Shown here piece by piece: positions 48,401-62,373 of a stretch of DNA of 64,000 nucleotides. Position 1 is the stretch's first letter; each line of letters opens with the position of its first letter. Origin of the DNA: Stercorarius parasiticus. Taxonomy: Eukaryota; Chordata; Aves; Charadriiformes; Stercorariidae. The translations under genes and the position numbers were made by a program. The notes beneath the pieces were generated by a model. It ran no database searches. It worked only from the letters and a program-made list of their open reading frames with translations, and was not told the DNA's origin. Location of the stretch: assembly GCA_013396915.1 (NCBI GenBank), contig VWZL01000351.1:380664-444663 (forward strand), in the 5' to 3' direction.

Positions 48401-50844
48401 GGAGAGATTTTGTTCAGGATAATGCTAGCAAGTATTTCCTTTGATGTTAGATAGCGTTAAGCAAGTGAAAAAAAAAAAAACAACCATAAAAAACCCAAAC
48501 CAACCAGCACTGAACCTAGAATCCAATCTTTCTGAAATATTCAAAGTAATAGATGGTCTGTTTTCATGGTCAGTCTTCGAGAGTCTGTTCATATCAGATT
48601 AGTTCCTGATGCTGTTTGCTGTTTAGTACTTCAGCACCAACATACATTTCATAATAATTGCAAAATGACGCAAAAGCTAGGATGCAGTTTCCACCCCATG
48701 CTGGGGCAGGTCTGCTGTAATTCTGCTTGTCAGAGGCTTGAGTCAAGCCTGATGTGAGCAGGAGCAAACCGAAGTTTACAGTCTTTTTTTGTGAAGAAAT
48801 AAAAATAGCAGTGACACAGGAAATATCTGGAGGCAGTGTGACTCAATGGATTAATAATGGTGACAAACGGCCCGTGTCAATTTACAGCTGCTCACATTTG
48901 GTCACATATCACAGCCACCTCGTGTTTCCTTCACCCAGATGTAAATGACCAAATGAGACGCTGGGCACTGGCAGGTTAATCCTGACATGAATATTTCAGA
49001 TCTTGTGCGTAGTGACAGAGAGGCCGCGTCACCTGAGGTACATGGGACAATACCTCTCTGTGCACCTGGGTGCTGAGGCATTAGCAGATAAATGGTACAG
49101 GGAAAACTGTGCAGAACAGCACATGGGAGTGCCGGTAGCTGGAAGGGAACCAAGGCTCAAGGCGTGTGGAGAGGCAAAGGAGCAGAGTTAAGAAAGACCG
49201 TGGGTGTTCAGGATTGCCTTGGAGGTGGACAGGGAGGTTGTTTTGGCAGAGCAGAGGGAGCAAGATCCCGGACAGCGTGGCCAGGTTTGCAGGGCCCAGG
49301 GAGCAGAAGGCAGCATCTGTGTGAAGTGCAGCCCTTGCAGCTCTTCTTGCCAACTTTTGTTCTTTTTTGCTCCTCTTCTCAAAATAGTTACTTGTTAGAA
49401 CAAGCTTCTTGCCAGGATGTCGCAATTGAGACGTTTGCTCCATCCAGATCCTGGCCATGATTCCTGTAGCACAACTATGCTGAGTAAATAAATCTAGCCC
49501 CCCCCCAACAAGTGGCAGAAAACACAATCCTGGCTGCACTGAAAATAACAGACTTTTTCTTCAGAAACTCTTCAGTATGCCCCATTATGCAATTCTCCAG
49601 CCCCCTGGTATCAAGGTGGAATTAATATCCATTAGTCCATCATCAGCAAGATTCTAGGGGATACTTTTCCCAGCATAGCTCTTTCAGTCATGGTCATTTT
49701 AAAGTGGTGCAGCTATTCCTGGTCTCGTGCTGACCAGGGAACGCTCTGGTACTATCACCGACCAGATTGTGTGTGTCTATGTGCATGTGATCCAGATTTC
49801 TCTTCACTAAGCAGTTTACAGAAGATATGAGTCATTTGGCATTTTAGCTAGAACATCTCAAACCCATAGCTCAGATTTCAGCAGATCAACCTTTCAGCTT
49901 TTCAGGTGTATTGCAGTCTCCAGGAATTATCCCAACGTTCTGTCATCAAACCAGCACCTGACATTAAAAAGATGTAGGTTCTACTTCAGTGGATAGTATA
50001 CATTGCTCTGGTGACTGCTGGGAGGTAAGCGGGGAAAAAGAGATGGACAATTGCTTGGATGTGAAATATGCATGAAGAATATTTTTATTAGCCCAGAACT
50101 GAATCAGGATCCCAGACTGCAGTCTTGCTGGGTTTTACATCTGTCATTAAGCTCTTCAGACTTCTGAGCTACAGCAATAAATCCTTTTTTCTGCTAATGA
50201 CATCAAGGCAGCATGGCAACTATTTAGGCAAAACTGTCCTGCACGCACACATGCAGACACATGCCCTTTTGGTGACTGCTCGTTGGAAGAAAAATACTCA
50301 ATAGATCAAGGACAGATGTGCAAAAGTAAAAATATCTTCTTAGTCACTGGTGTGAATGAAGCTTTGCTAAATAATTGAAATGGGTGAAAGGAATTTCCAT
50401 GAATTCAGGTGCTGGCTCAGCAGCTCAGTCTGTAACAGGACCGTTCCTCTGCTAAAAACTCAAGCATGTGCATATGAACAGTACTGTATCCACGGAAAAC
50501 CATGGGAGCCACAGCATATTTTTCAGTCAAATCACTCCCATTTTATCTGCAATTTCCCACTGAGAACAGCAACATGGAGGACCTATCCCGAGCATGAGGA
50601 GATGCAGCAAGACATTAATAATATAACATGAAGATGAAGACTGAATGTTCACCCCTAAATTCAGTGCATTGTAATATGATATTTTCTGTTGATATCTTGG
50701 TGGAGTTTTAGCAGAGCAGAAATACCTTTAACAGGGGCAGAGCACAGAATCCTTTTGAAAAAACCTCCCGCTATTTTCATTGCCACCCAGAAAGGTGTCT
50801 CAGATCCTGCTACTCACAGGGATCTGCTATTAACTCTTAATAAA

Positions 50845-50880
50845 ACACCTAACTGCTTTTGAAAATCTGGGCTTCTGTGT
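50845..50880 (+). mobile_element. Short ancient repeat fragment
   Basis: ACACCTAACTGCTTTTGAAA followed by ATCTGGGC resembles the repeat end CACCTAACTCCTTTTGAAAATCTGGCC. It is very short. Confidence 0.35.
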
Positions 50881-51269
50881 TTTATTAGTGCCCCCATCAC
50901 AGAAAAAACCCGTTCACACACCACCTCTAATCCTTCAGGATTTATAATCTAAATAAGCATATCAGAGACCTTAATCTGAATCATCCAAGAGTTTCTTTGG
51001 GTTTTTTATTCCAGATTCCCATCAAAGAGATAAAAGGCTGGGATCTGGAGTCTTTTCTTCTGTAGTTAGGTGTTTCTTCTAAACCAGGGACAGGGGCAGG
51101 AAGAACACCCCTGCCTGACCCTGGGCACCTGTATCCCCTCTCAGATCACATCAGCTCTGCTGCCTGATGAACTCTTAGTTGGGGGTCATACATAGTTGGC
51201 ACCGATGAGGCAACCAGCAGTGAGGTGGGCAGCCGCTTCCTTGTGACTCCTCCAAGGTGCCGGTGGTTT

Positions 51270-51475
51270 GGATGCAGCCGAACAAGCCAAGTGCCCGCAG
51301 GGAGATGTGTACGTGCACGCAGAAAATTAGCAAAACACCTGCCTTGCCAAAGGGGCCGGGTTGCTGGGGGCATGTGCTAGCGGGCAGCAGCCTGCGCCTC
51401 CCGGATCTGGAGGCAGACGTGGCCCAGCTGACGCCGCAACAGGCAGCCCGCGTGCGTGTGTGTTCGGCCTCCATG
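51270..51475. other. Second small CpG-rich patch
   Basis: About 15 CpG by eye in 200 bp at high GC, including GTGTACGTGCACGC and GCCCGCGTGCGTGTG. Long open frames on both strands across it reflect composition. Confidence 0.4.
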
Positions 51476-52039
51476 GAAGGGCCAAAAAGGCAGGTGAACA
51501 TGCAAGGCGGGCCACTTGCCTGGGCCTGCCTGGTATTACGCACCCAACTTGTGTACAAAAACACTGCCTTCGTTCTCCTGAAAAGGTAGAACAACCGCAG
51601 TTGGTTGTTGTTTTTGGAGAAGCTGTTTACTGTGCCTGTTCTCATGTGGAGGGGGTTTCTCAATCTTTTTGGGGCTTCCCAGAGAACAGAGGTGGTCCCA
51701 ACACAAGGTAGAGTTACTGTCTGAGGTACAATGCTGCCCATCCTTCTGCCCTGTGCTGTTTCGCAGACCCAAGTGAGCCCAGCAGGTGCCCATCGAGATG
51801 TTCTCCAAGGTGCAGCCAACACCCATTGCTGGGATCCTCCTTCAGGACTGCTGAGGGTCTGCACCATTTCTGGTGCCACCTCACGCTACCTAGGGAAATG
51901 TGGCTTTGAAGGGGCGATTTGATGGCACAGTCATCTGCAGCTCATTGCCCAGCTGGAAGCATGTCCTGAAGGGGGGACAGCTGAGGCTCTGACACAGCTC
52001 AGTGTCTTCAGTTGTGATGTCAAGGGTGGGTAAAGATGG

Positions 52040-52215
52040 TATTTGGTTGATCTGTGGAAGACGCAAAGCTGGGAGACCTGCAATGCATCATGGTGAGGAG
52101 TGGAATTTAAAATTATCTCATCAGCTTAGAAAAACAGACTGGAGAAAGTAGGATGAAATTCAGTAGAAACAAGTGCAGGATGCTATACTTAGGCTTGAGC
52201 AAACTGTTCCTTACA
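52040..52215 (+). mobile_element. Ancient CR1/L3 LINE remnant (reverse-transcriptase end)
   Basis: The stretch from TTGATCTGTGGAAGACGCAA through AAACAGACTGGAG and AGGATGAAATTCAG to TGCTATACTTAGGC follows, block by block, the end of the CR1/L3 ORF2 (GATCTG-GGATGA-AC-AA, GGATGAAATTCAATAAGGACAA, CTCCACTTAGG). It is broken and not functional. Confidence 0.75.
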
Positions 52216-55200
52216 TCTTTCAGCTTGAAGGTGTGAGGAGTCCTGCTCTGCTAAGCCCTGGAAAAACCTCAGCTGGATTTTCATGCTCAGTTTCATGATC
52301 AGCTAGAAGACCAGATCTCTACACAGTTTCTTTATGACTCAGTGTAAAACAGAAGCTTTGTGAAACAACAGACAGTGTCTGTTTAAAGATCTGTCATTGT
52401 TCCCCTCTGGCACAAATACTTCTGCTGGTTTGGTTGACAGTGTAAGCTTCTGGAGTTGCAGTCTGAGGGCACTAGAATTAAACTTTGAATTTCTCCCGGA
52501 AGACAGTGGCCAGAAAGTGTATTGGAGACACCCTTTGAGTGGGAGAAACCACAGTGAAGTGGTTGTGCTGGGGAATATGCCTTGCTTCCCTCCTGTGTTG
52601 CTCCAAGTCAATAGTGGTATTACTCCAATAACTTCAAGAGAGTTATGCTAATATGAAACTGGAAACAATGCAGTGTTTAATTAGATGATTTCGATAAGAA
52701 GAACCTGGGGTAACATGCGTAGCTAGAAAAGATTAATTGCAGCTTCATTTCCCAAGGTAATTCCATGTAGGATTGCCTCTGCTCACAACACAGTTTCACT
52801 GTAATGGCGCTGCACATTGTTAAAAGTCAGTAGTCATTTATTTTGTGCTGAACAGACTACATTATGAAGGAGATAATCCAGTTTGCTGTCATTTTGGCAG
52901 CTTGTTAATGACACAGGGCAGCATAATATCACATGGGTTCAGAATTTAGCTGCTAAGTTTCAAGCTTTATGTTTTGCACATACTGTCATTCTTCAGAAAT
53001 AGTTTTTGCTTTATCCCAAAACTCTGCATTGAATTTATTGTCACTTCTGGCTAGTGTCTAAAGGGCAACCAAATGACATTTTTCTTCATGCCTGTTAAAT
53101 GACGTAGCAATAGGGGGGAAAAAAGCACAGGCAATTAAGATGGCGAGAGCCTTTGTAAGAAGCAAACAGAACAGAAAAGAGAACAGATCTGATCTGACTC
53201 ATTCAAAAGAGCTTTTAACAAATCCTCCTTTGCTCTAAATCTGTGTATGTCCTTCGTCTAGAAGTTAGTTCAGTGGTGTGGATATTAGCCTAGGACCCAC
53301 GGCAGGGTAAGAGCTGGCCTGGACCAGGTTCCTCCCTCCCTCCCATACTCCCTCCCTATCTCCTAATTTCCAGGTAAAGAAAAGTCAGTCCTGTGGCCCA
53401 GCCAAGAGCCACAGCACACACAGTTGGTAGCACGAGGGCCTCAGGTTTAAGCCCAGAGAGCAGGGGTAGGTGAAGCTTTACAAAGATGAGCTTCCATGGC
53501 ATCCTATGGATATCCTGGCCTTCTACTCTCTGGTGCTCCTAGGAGATTGCCCAGCTCTGCCTCTGATCACAGCTCAGTGTCCTTCTTAGGGTAGAGGGAA
53601 GAACGGGGAGTTTCCGTGGCCACAGTAAAGCTTGTCTCCTGGTTTTTGTTTGCATGAGCTCATATCTTCTGAGTTTTACTTTGACTTTCAGGGAGAAAAT
53701 CTGCTAAAAGTGTGTAGCTCACTGCCATTTCCACCACATATTATCAAGATTGCTCTTCACTGCATCGAACTCTCCTAGGCTAATTTTTCCACAGGTTTGT
53801 TTTTTTGAGGGTGTTTCATGCTAGAAATTGTTTCAGGTTCATGGACCATAAAAACCCTTTGGGAAATCATGCAGAGTTTGTGTGGTGATCTGTTGGGTTT
53901 GCAATTTGGTTTGGTTGGTTAGTTTGACTTGGTTCATTGTTCATTTGGAAGTTCCCAATAAGTAGTGGGCAATCAGCTCTCCTGCTTGCTCCTATTCATA
54001 AAGGGTGGGAACTCAGGCACCCTCTGACAGTGCAGGCTTTATAAGGGCAGGTAGGCAGAAGGATCAGGCTGTGGAGGGCATTCAGAGTGGATACAAAAAG
54101 CCTGACCTTCATGTCCTGAAGCCGAGGGAGTCTGAAAAGTGATTCAAAGAGGGTAGGAGGAGCTGACACTGGGCGATTGATGGGCAAAGAGTATGATCTT
54201 AGGAAATGCATTTTGAAGGGTGGCCTTTGGAGAAAAAACAAAAAGGAAAATGGAAAAAAAAAAAGAAAATTGGAGTAAGCATTAAAGTTTTAGCAAAATA
54301 GGTTGACCTTTATTGATGTTAACTGCTATGAATTATATCAGTTTATACCAGCAGAGGAATTGAGCTTGAATTTATTTTTCTTACAGACTTCCCTACTAGA
54401 TGAATGCACTGGTGAGTGAGATAAAAGTAGGAGGAAGCTGAGTGCTGATATTGCTAACAGCAAACTGCACCTCTCAGACCAGCCTTTCATACAAAATAGC
54501 TGTGATCTCATACTTTTGTGCCTTATGAAAAAGACTGAAATAAAGTCAAAACTGCACTGTGTTGAACTGAATGGTATTTATGGTGGTCGGAGGCATCCCA
54601 GCACCCTCACCCTCTCACCCTTTTCCCCTCTTCCCACCCAGTAAAACATCACCAATTGAAAAGGGTTAATATTTGCTGAGATCTAGGCTCCATCTTCCTG
54701 GACACAAGTGGGTTGCCATGCTGACTGGATTGGGGTTTAAGTGGCTGGAGTGAGGACCAAAAGCTGGAGAGGAATGGGTGTTAGTAGGGCTAGCTTCTGG
54801 GTGTGTGAGGACCCTGGTCCTGGCAGCAACAGATCCATGCTCTGGCAGGACAGTGATGCCAGGCTGACATTTTTTATTGCCAGACTTTCTGTTAGCGCCA
54901 TTGCTTTTGGTGCATTTGGCCAGAACTACATCCCACCACCACAACCACCACTGCCAAGATGTCCCAAATTTGCATCATGAAAGCCTGCTCAACCAGGGGA
55001 CAAGGACCGGAGACTTTAATACTCTTTCTGGAAGCAAAAAGAGGAATGATGCACCCATTACCGGGATAAAACTTGAGTGGCAGCATAAAATCGAGCTCAG
55101 TAGAGACAGACTCCCAGCTCATCCTCAGGATTTCCCCAAGTTAAATCCTGTCCTTTCAAAAGTTGTAGCCAAAATGAAGAAAGACACAAACTGATGGTCT

Positions 55201-57179
55201 TAGAATGAAGAGAGGGAGGAAGAGAGGAAAAAGGAAACCTATTTTTAATAGTCGGAAGGCTCTTAGGTACAAAGGGTCACCCTGGATAAGACAATACAGA
55301 GTAGGCACAAACAGCAGCATTTCTGAATGGCTCAGGAACAAGGAAGGAAGGAAAGCTAAGAGCTGAAGATGACTCATTTTAAGGACCTGAATGAGGAGGA
55401 GGATGGGGCATTCAGAGTTTCCCATGAAGAAGTACCTTTAAAAACAAACTCCCATATTTCAAAGAAAAAATATAAGAGGAAAAAACCCCGAAGCTTCTAA
55501 CGAGATTTTGAATACTTTATAAATGTCTTTTGAGTTTTTCTCATCCTTAGAAAATTCCTTAAGAAATCAGTGGATCGCTAATGTAGGCGGGAGCTTTCAT
55601 CACCATATTCAGTGAGCAACAATGTTCATGTCAATCTCCCGCCTTTGGATCACGGTAAGGACTGTGTGTGTCATCACAACGGCTGCGTTTGCACAATGCC
55701 TTAAGACACTGTTGCTGATGCCTGTGGAAAGTACAAAGCAGTCCCCGGAAGGCACTGCGCCCCATTGTCCCATACTTCTTGTTTCCACTCATTATCAGCT
55801 GATGATAACAAGAAATATTTGTTTTTCTGCTAACATTTTTGGTTCCGGTTCTCCTATGATTTATATAGGGTGTGAGTGAGAAGTATCTCCATCAACACCC
55901 ATAGATTTACAAGGGCTTTGAATTAATAAGCTGAAAGAGTGGAAACCTTCTGGATTTAGTTTGTATAATCCCTGTTTTACATAACTGATTTTTTTAAATT
56001 GTCCTCTCTGGAGACAGCAGATCAACAGTACGACGCCACAGTTTGACATGCCCATATCTTCTTGGAAAGATATATGCATAATAAGGGAAGATGATCTTAG
56101 TCCTTCACCCATTAAGACAACCTTCCCCCTGTCGTTTCACACAATTTGGGAAGTCTGTGCATCTCTCCTTTGCTCCTGCTGTCTTCCCAGTCTCCCCTGC
56201 CATCTCCAGCTGGAAAGACCTTAAAACCCTACATGCTTTGTAGGAAATAAAACTCAAAGGCACATTCCTATGCTCCTTTACATTACCCCTTCCCCTGCCC
56301 CCAAACACTAGCGTGCGTTTAGTTCTCTACTACGCGGCTGCTGCAACTCAACTCAGAGACGAGTGCATTTCAGGTGAATATCTGTGTACAAGACAAGATC
56401 CTCCGCTTTATGTGGGAAAAAACCTGGAAGAGAGAATGAAGAGAATCTCTGAGGTTTCCCGTGCAGTGGTTTCCTGGGTGGTCTTTCTGATGAGAGGTGA
56501 TAGGTAGATTGGGGAATTTGGAGGTTGCAACTGTCGCCCTCTCTTGCAACCCCTCTTCCTCACTAGGGTGTGGAAAAATTCTCCCTAATTGAGCCAAACA
56601 CCATCTTCCAGGGGTAGCTCTTTTTTCTGGTCCCTGTTTTTGCTGGACAGCATAGCTTGACATACCACCTTGCAGTTCTGCTCTGTATGGCATTTACAGG
56701 GCTACTTTATCATGCTCATCCTGTTGTTCCTAGATAAGTAATTCTACTCTCCACTGGGTGTTAATCTCTTGCAAATAGTTATGTACAACTCTCCTCATGC
56801 TGTCACTCAGCCAGTGCCTTCAAACTTTCCTCTGAAACCCCTCACATCTCTGGTAACTGCTGTTACTCCTTTCCTCCATGGTCATTCAATACTCTTCTGA
56901 TAACAGCCTGACCATGATACACATTTCTCTTTAAACCACAGAGTCCTCCTTACATAAGGACCTACCCTATGTCTGTCCTTTTTCCATAGGCAACAGCTGT
57001 TGTGACAGTGATGGTGACATCCCTCCTTTGGGACCTGAAGCCTTTGGTGCAGGTATTCCCAAAATGCACAGCTGGTGGTTTCAAGTCCTGGGGTATCCAA
57101 CTGCTATCTGTAAGCCCACAGTCTCCCCCAGTGCTCCCGCATGTGAAGTTATTTCCTCCCTGCCTCTCCACCGTGCATT

Positions 57180-57540
57180 AATTTGTAATGAGGGAAAGTA
57201 AGTTGCTCACTGTTCTGCTTTATATAATTATGGTTTTGGAGCTTAATTAGAACGGCACTAAAATCAGAGAAGACAAATGAATCCAGCTCTAAGACATTAT
57301 TTAATCACCTAAATGCATTTTCAAATTAAGACAGAGCTCTTTGATAGCACAGCCACTTAAAGCAATCCACATTGGTAACATTATTTACTAAGGAACCATG
57401 CACACGCCGCCACCTGCATCCATCAAAACTAAGGGTGCTCTAAATCATCCAGTGCCAAAATTAATGCAAACAACCAGCAAAGGGATAAAGAACAAAGAAA
57501 ATAACATACCAGCCCTGGGGCCTCTGTCTCTAATCTTTGG
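57180..57540. promoter_or_regulatory. Enhancer-like non-coding segment (candidate)
   Basis: A dense set of homeobox cores (TTAATTAG at 57243, GCATTAAT, ATTATTTAATCAC), an octamer-like ATGCAAAC at 57464-57471, a SOX/TCF AACAAAG at 57491-57497 and a CTTTGAT core give it the look of a developmental enhancer. It is AT-rich but not simple-repeat. Function is inference. Confidence 0.3.
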
Positions 57541-58389
57541 AAGGGCCTTAGGGTAGACACGTCAATTATTTTCTTTGTTCCTCCTTCTGTACACTGTTTG
57601 CATTACAGTTTGGCATAATGATTTAAGAAGCCCTGAGTTGTGTTGGATGTGGGTGGTGGATTCATGGCTTGGAGATTGTGCTGTTGTTGTTGTATATTAC
57701 TGTCTAGCTCTCAGGAGGCTGAGCTTACTCTACTCCATCTGCAATTAATTTATCACTTTGCATATGTGTGTTTATATAGTGTACATACTATGTATAATGG
57801 ATGCATACATACCCCTGTAGCTATTAAGCAATATAATATTATTTTCTCCTCTTTTTGCTGTAGACAGTAAATGTCTGTCTAGACTTCTCCATTTTTGACC
57901 ACCTAAAACATAATAGAGTGAGTTTTGCAGCACGTGGTTGAGCAAACAGCAATGATGTCAATTTTCTTCTCATGTTGACTGTTCTCAAGCTACGGTGATG
58001 TAACTCCAAACAGATAGTAAGATATTGTAGGTACACAGCAAGATCTGCAGCTCATAGATACAGCTTGGATACTCAGGAACTTCATCCTCATTTTCCTCTG
58101 CGAAAGATTTGGTTCAGAAAACTATCATAAAGAATCTGTGATATTTCTTCTTAACGAGGGTGACAGGACAGACATTGAACACATTGAGTCAATAAAATTG
58201 TGCTGGAATAACTAAAAGAAGGATATGATCCATATTAGCCTCAGGCTGTACCATTGGCACATCATCCAAGAAAGCTGAAATAGTTGCATTCTTCTAAGAT
58301 TCAAGTATGCTTTGAGGTGAAACTACCATTTAGCAAGCACATATATCAACAATTCGTCTGTGGGCTTTTTCCTTAATGCCACAGACTGT

Positions 58390-58432
58390 AGGCCAAATTC
58401 AAGACCAATGTCTCCTCCCTGGCTTCAATGGG
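58390..58432 (+). mobile_element. Ancient interspersed repeat remnant
   Basis: AGGCCAAATTCAAGACC then GGCTTCAATGGGC resembles the two conserved blocks GGCCAAATTC and GACTTCAATGG of the same old family. Confidence 0.4.
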
Positions 58433-61425
58433 CTTTCGTCCGAGTTAACATTTGGTGTCTTCCACTCAAACCAGAACCAAACTCCTGCAATGAAATAAGT
58501 GCATGCATGTCAATTAAGTAGTAAGGGCAGTACTGGAATATATGTAGGGAGTGAGATTGCTACTGAGGAAACTTTATGCTCTAAGTGTAACTGGACACTA
58601 ACCAGGAAGAGAAACGAATCATTAAAAGCATTAGTAATTCTCTCCCAAACTGACACGATAATTGATTTGGTAAACTGATCCTTTGACAGCACAGCACACA
58701 AGCCCTGTCACTCTGCAGATCAGGTATTGACTGGATGTAGTCACACTCTGTTAGGAAATATTCAGAGATGTACAGCAAATCGAGCAAATGGTAGTTTTTC
58801 GGTACTGTCTAACATTGGGAAAAACAACTTGCCTGTCCTTCCTAAGCTCTTGTGCTGCAATGTCTAGGTCACTGTCATACTCTGCTGAGTAATTGGGTGA
58901 GGCTCACTGAGAGTAGAGCTGATGCCCCTCTACTAAACCCCTCAGAACCACAAAACATGGGGTATATAGAAGCTGTGAGTGAAGCCCTGCCACTCTCTTG
59001 GGACCACCTTCTTCCTTGCAGGCACAGGGACTGATAACCTTGGCTGGGCTGAAGTGACCGCTGCAGAAATGGAGCAGGCTGGGTGGAACAAAGGATCACA
59101 TATTGTTTAGCTGCGGGGAAACCTGCAGGTCGTTTCCGCTGTGCTGGGGCAGGTAGGAAATAAGTAGACAGCAGATGCCTGGCAAGTTGTGTCATGGCAC
59201 TAAAGAAATGTGAGAGAAAGCTCTGCTGCTTTAGTTTTATCTTCATCTTCACTGCAAAGCAGATGGTTCTGAATCATACTTATTTCAACGCTACTTATTT
59301 CTTGGACAATGTAACAGGTCCTTGTAGAGAGTATGAATTAATCTATGCACAGGTAGGGTTTCAGAGAAGTATTTGTAAGCCAGGCTTGCAAGATATTTAC
59401 CATCTAGTCAGAGCGCTGTTTTACAGTCAATCTCCTCTCCCCACGCATAAGTTGGAAATGAAGAAGTACTACCATGTAAAAGCCCTTCAAGAATGGAGGA
59501 ACACCAAGTTGTGTTCTGTGGTCACACAAACTAGCCCCTACGTGGCCTTCACACCATAAGGCCCTTTGTGTTTGAGGTGGGGACAAGCCTAAAATTTTAA
59601 TTGAAATTCTGCCTACGATAAGCCCAGCTTGTTGTAAAGTAGAAGTGACAAGTTTGTTCCCTCTTCCACTCAGAGAAATCTCCTATTGGCTTAAAATCTG
59701 GTTAGGTTGAGCAAGCTTTGCTTTCAGAGAGCCTTAGCTACGTCTTCTGCTTAGAACCTGAGATAAAGCCAGGCAGGTTTTGCATGTCATTACCAAATTT
59801 GGCAGCGCTCTGGGGTAGACACCATGCTGCAGAGCAAGCAGTATAACACGCCTGTTGGACATGAGGCCACCACCCAGTGGGAGACAGTACCTGGCAGGGC
59901 TGAGGAGCTCCCACAGCTTTCTGCTTACTTCTCCAAGGGGCTAAACTAGGGTCAGCAGAAATTACTGAATATTTCCCCAATGCTAGGAAAATCCCCATGA
60001 GTGCAGCCCCACTGCACTGTACATTTATTAGACAAATGACCTCATGCATACGCATTAATGGCCATGTCAGGGAGGCAAAATCCAAATGTCTAGTGCCCGA
60101 ATCTATGCTTCTCACACTTTGGTGCTTGAGGAACTTCTTCACTGCTTTAACCAGATAGGCAGAGTCTCCAACACTTAGTTAACTTGTACCCATTCCAGAA
60201 ACAGACAGTGTGCTTTCATCACTATTTGTTGTGACTAAGACACCTGAAGATGCACTAGTCACTTCAAGGAAACACAAAAACTAGAAAGAAGACCTGTTGC
60301 AAGACAATCCTGTGCTTTATATCTGTTCTTTGATGTAGGAAAACAAGAAGCCTCCAACACATGAGCTGTGAACATTTTCTGAAATAGTGCTACAGTAATT
60401 AACATGGTTTTTTAACTTCAGATTTAAGAAGGTGTGAGATCAAGCCCTAAATGATGGAATGAAACAGTCACGTGGCAGTACAGTACTTCTAAGGGAAATT
60501 GTTTGGCCATTTCTGCTGTGTTAGCAGAGCATACGGTTCAGACATGAATAAAATTGTACCGAAGTGTGAAAAGCAAATCCTCTTATTTATGAATTACTGG
60601 ATAAACCAAGGTCTCGCTGAAAATTTATGTGTAATTTGATCACTACGTCCATGGCTATAATTGAAAGGCACAAAACGATATCACAGAGGATAGAGTTGTT
60701 ACATGGCAGTCTGATCTTGATTACATTGTAAGGCACAGTTGGGTAAGTTTCTGCCTACTTTCTAATTTATGACGATGCGGGTCAAAGTCATTTGCTGCAG
60801 CTCAGAGTAAAGCCAGGAGATACATTCTTTACCTATTATGACTGATATGACATCTGTAGGGAGTTAAATAAAGAGTATCGCTCCTCCATGGGTTTTTTAA
60901 GCATCCTTCTACTACTGAAATGGGAAATAAATTCCAGGTTAAAGTGTCATTATAACACCAAAACCAACAAAGCAAGGACAACCTAAGACGTGTGCCTGAA
61001 AACTGGTGAGCTTCCAGAAGAGCTCTAAGTTGAAGGCAGAGTAAGTAGGAGAAGAAGGGGAGAAGTGGAAACAGTGTACCTAATTCTTTATTTGATTACA
61101 CTAGTTGGAAAAGGGAAGATGGTGTTTCATCAGTCAGATTCACTGATTAAGGAGTGTACAATGACAGCATGTGCTTTTAAATAAAAGCATTGCTGACCAA
61201 TTGGTCAGGAAGGCTACGATACAACCCTAAAACCTCAGTAAGAAAGAAGATGCACTAGGTCAGAGAGGTGTTGCATCATAAGGCAGCACATAGACTAAGA
61301 AATCTGCTCACTTGGGTTCAGCTTCAAGTTTTGCCACTGATCTCTCCTGTCAACTCAAGTCACTTAAGTATACCAGTGTTCGAATATCTGATTATTATTT
61401 TGCATCTGACTGTGAAAACCCTAAG

Positions 61426-61503
61426 CCTGATTTTTTGTAAGCCCCTGAAACTCCAGCTGAAAAAGGACTTTTCAGCTGGGCAGAACCTTTGAAAATCAGG
61501 ACC
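61426..61503. mobile_element. Ancient palindromic MITE-like repeat
   Basis: CCTGATTTTTTGTAAGCCCC ... CTCCAGCTGAAAA at the left faces TTTTCAGCTGGGCAGAACC ... TTTGAAAATCAGG at the right, with AAGG between. The outer CCTGATTTT/AAAATCAGG and inner CAGCTGAAAA/TTTTCAGCTG arms are exact inverted repeats. It matches the recalled CTGATTTTCAGAGGTGCTGAGCAC palindromic family. Confidence 0.7.
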
Positions 61504-62373
61504 AAAGTATCTCGATCCTTCAAAGTTAGAAGGTGCTTATTACTCACTTAGGCACATCACAGACCTACTTCAAAGCTTAACCTGCGACATGCTTTAAGCC
61601 TTGGGATGGAAAATAATTTACACAATGAATGGCAGGTTTGTTCTTCTGCTGGTGCCCATTCTTTTTCTCACACATAAAGAAATTTAGTTTTAAAGTGTGG
61701 AGTATTAGCCATTTTGATGTTTTAAGGAGTAGTCCAAACAATTATAGGATTATAGCAACGCAGGATGTGCTAGAAAGGTTTTAAGAAGTGCAATGAGATT
61801 TGAAACAGAACTTGGCCCTGATGCAAAGCAAATACCAAAATAAAACATCACCTCAAAACTTGAGACACTAACTGTGACTTCTGTTAACTTGTATAAACCT
61901 GGGTAAACTTAGGGTATTTACTGTCTTGTGCTTCAGGTGAAATGTAATCGCCTGGTGCATATGTCCTAAAAAGAAGAGTTTTACAAAGGGTCATTTCTAG
62001 CATTGGTTTAAAGCTGATTCTCACCCAGTGCTCATGAAATTTTAAGGAACGTAATTTTCCTGTGCAGTTTGTTCACAGGTTCACCAGCATGTGGGTGTTT
62101 AGGAGACTCTCTCTGCCAGGACGTTCACATTAATTAGGAGGAAAGGGGTATTCACAACGTTAAACATCAGGCACAAGAGCAACCTTGGTAGCAATCTTGT
62201 TAGCAACATCAGGCACAGGAGCAACCAAATGGAGAAAGAAGAGTCTCTGCGGATGTAGCCCCTTGTCCTCTGAGGTACAGAAGTGTTTCCCAGCAGCACG
62301 TACACAGAGGGAGACTAGTCTCCTAGAAGAAAATCTATATATAAATGGGTGGTATCTGCAAATAGCTGATAAA

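Larger units (their letters stand above)
40191..52030. other. Intergenic, no supported gene
   Basis: Contents are old repeat remnants at 43634-43692 and 45296-45400, a TG/CATG microsatellite at 45191-45217, a poly-A at about 48468-48480, and a CpG-rich patch at about 51270-51475. A 201-codon minus-strand open frame (44322-44927) and a 234-codon one (51175-51879) are the longest non-NUAK1 frames. Neither has a domain I recognise. Confidence 0.7.

Noticed and set aside
49081..49539. 152-codon minus-strand frame
   Set aside because: GC-rich stretch with overlapping + strand frame of 122 codons; no domain seen.
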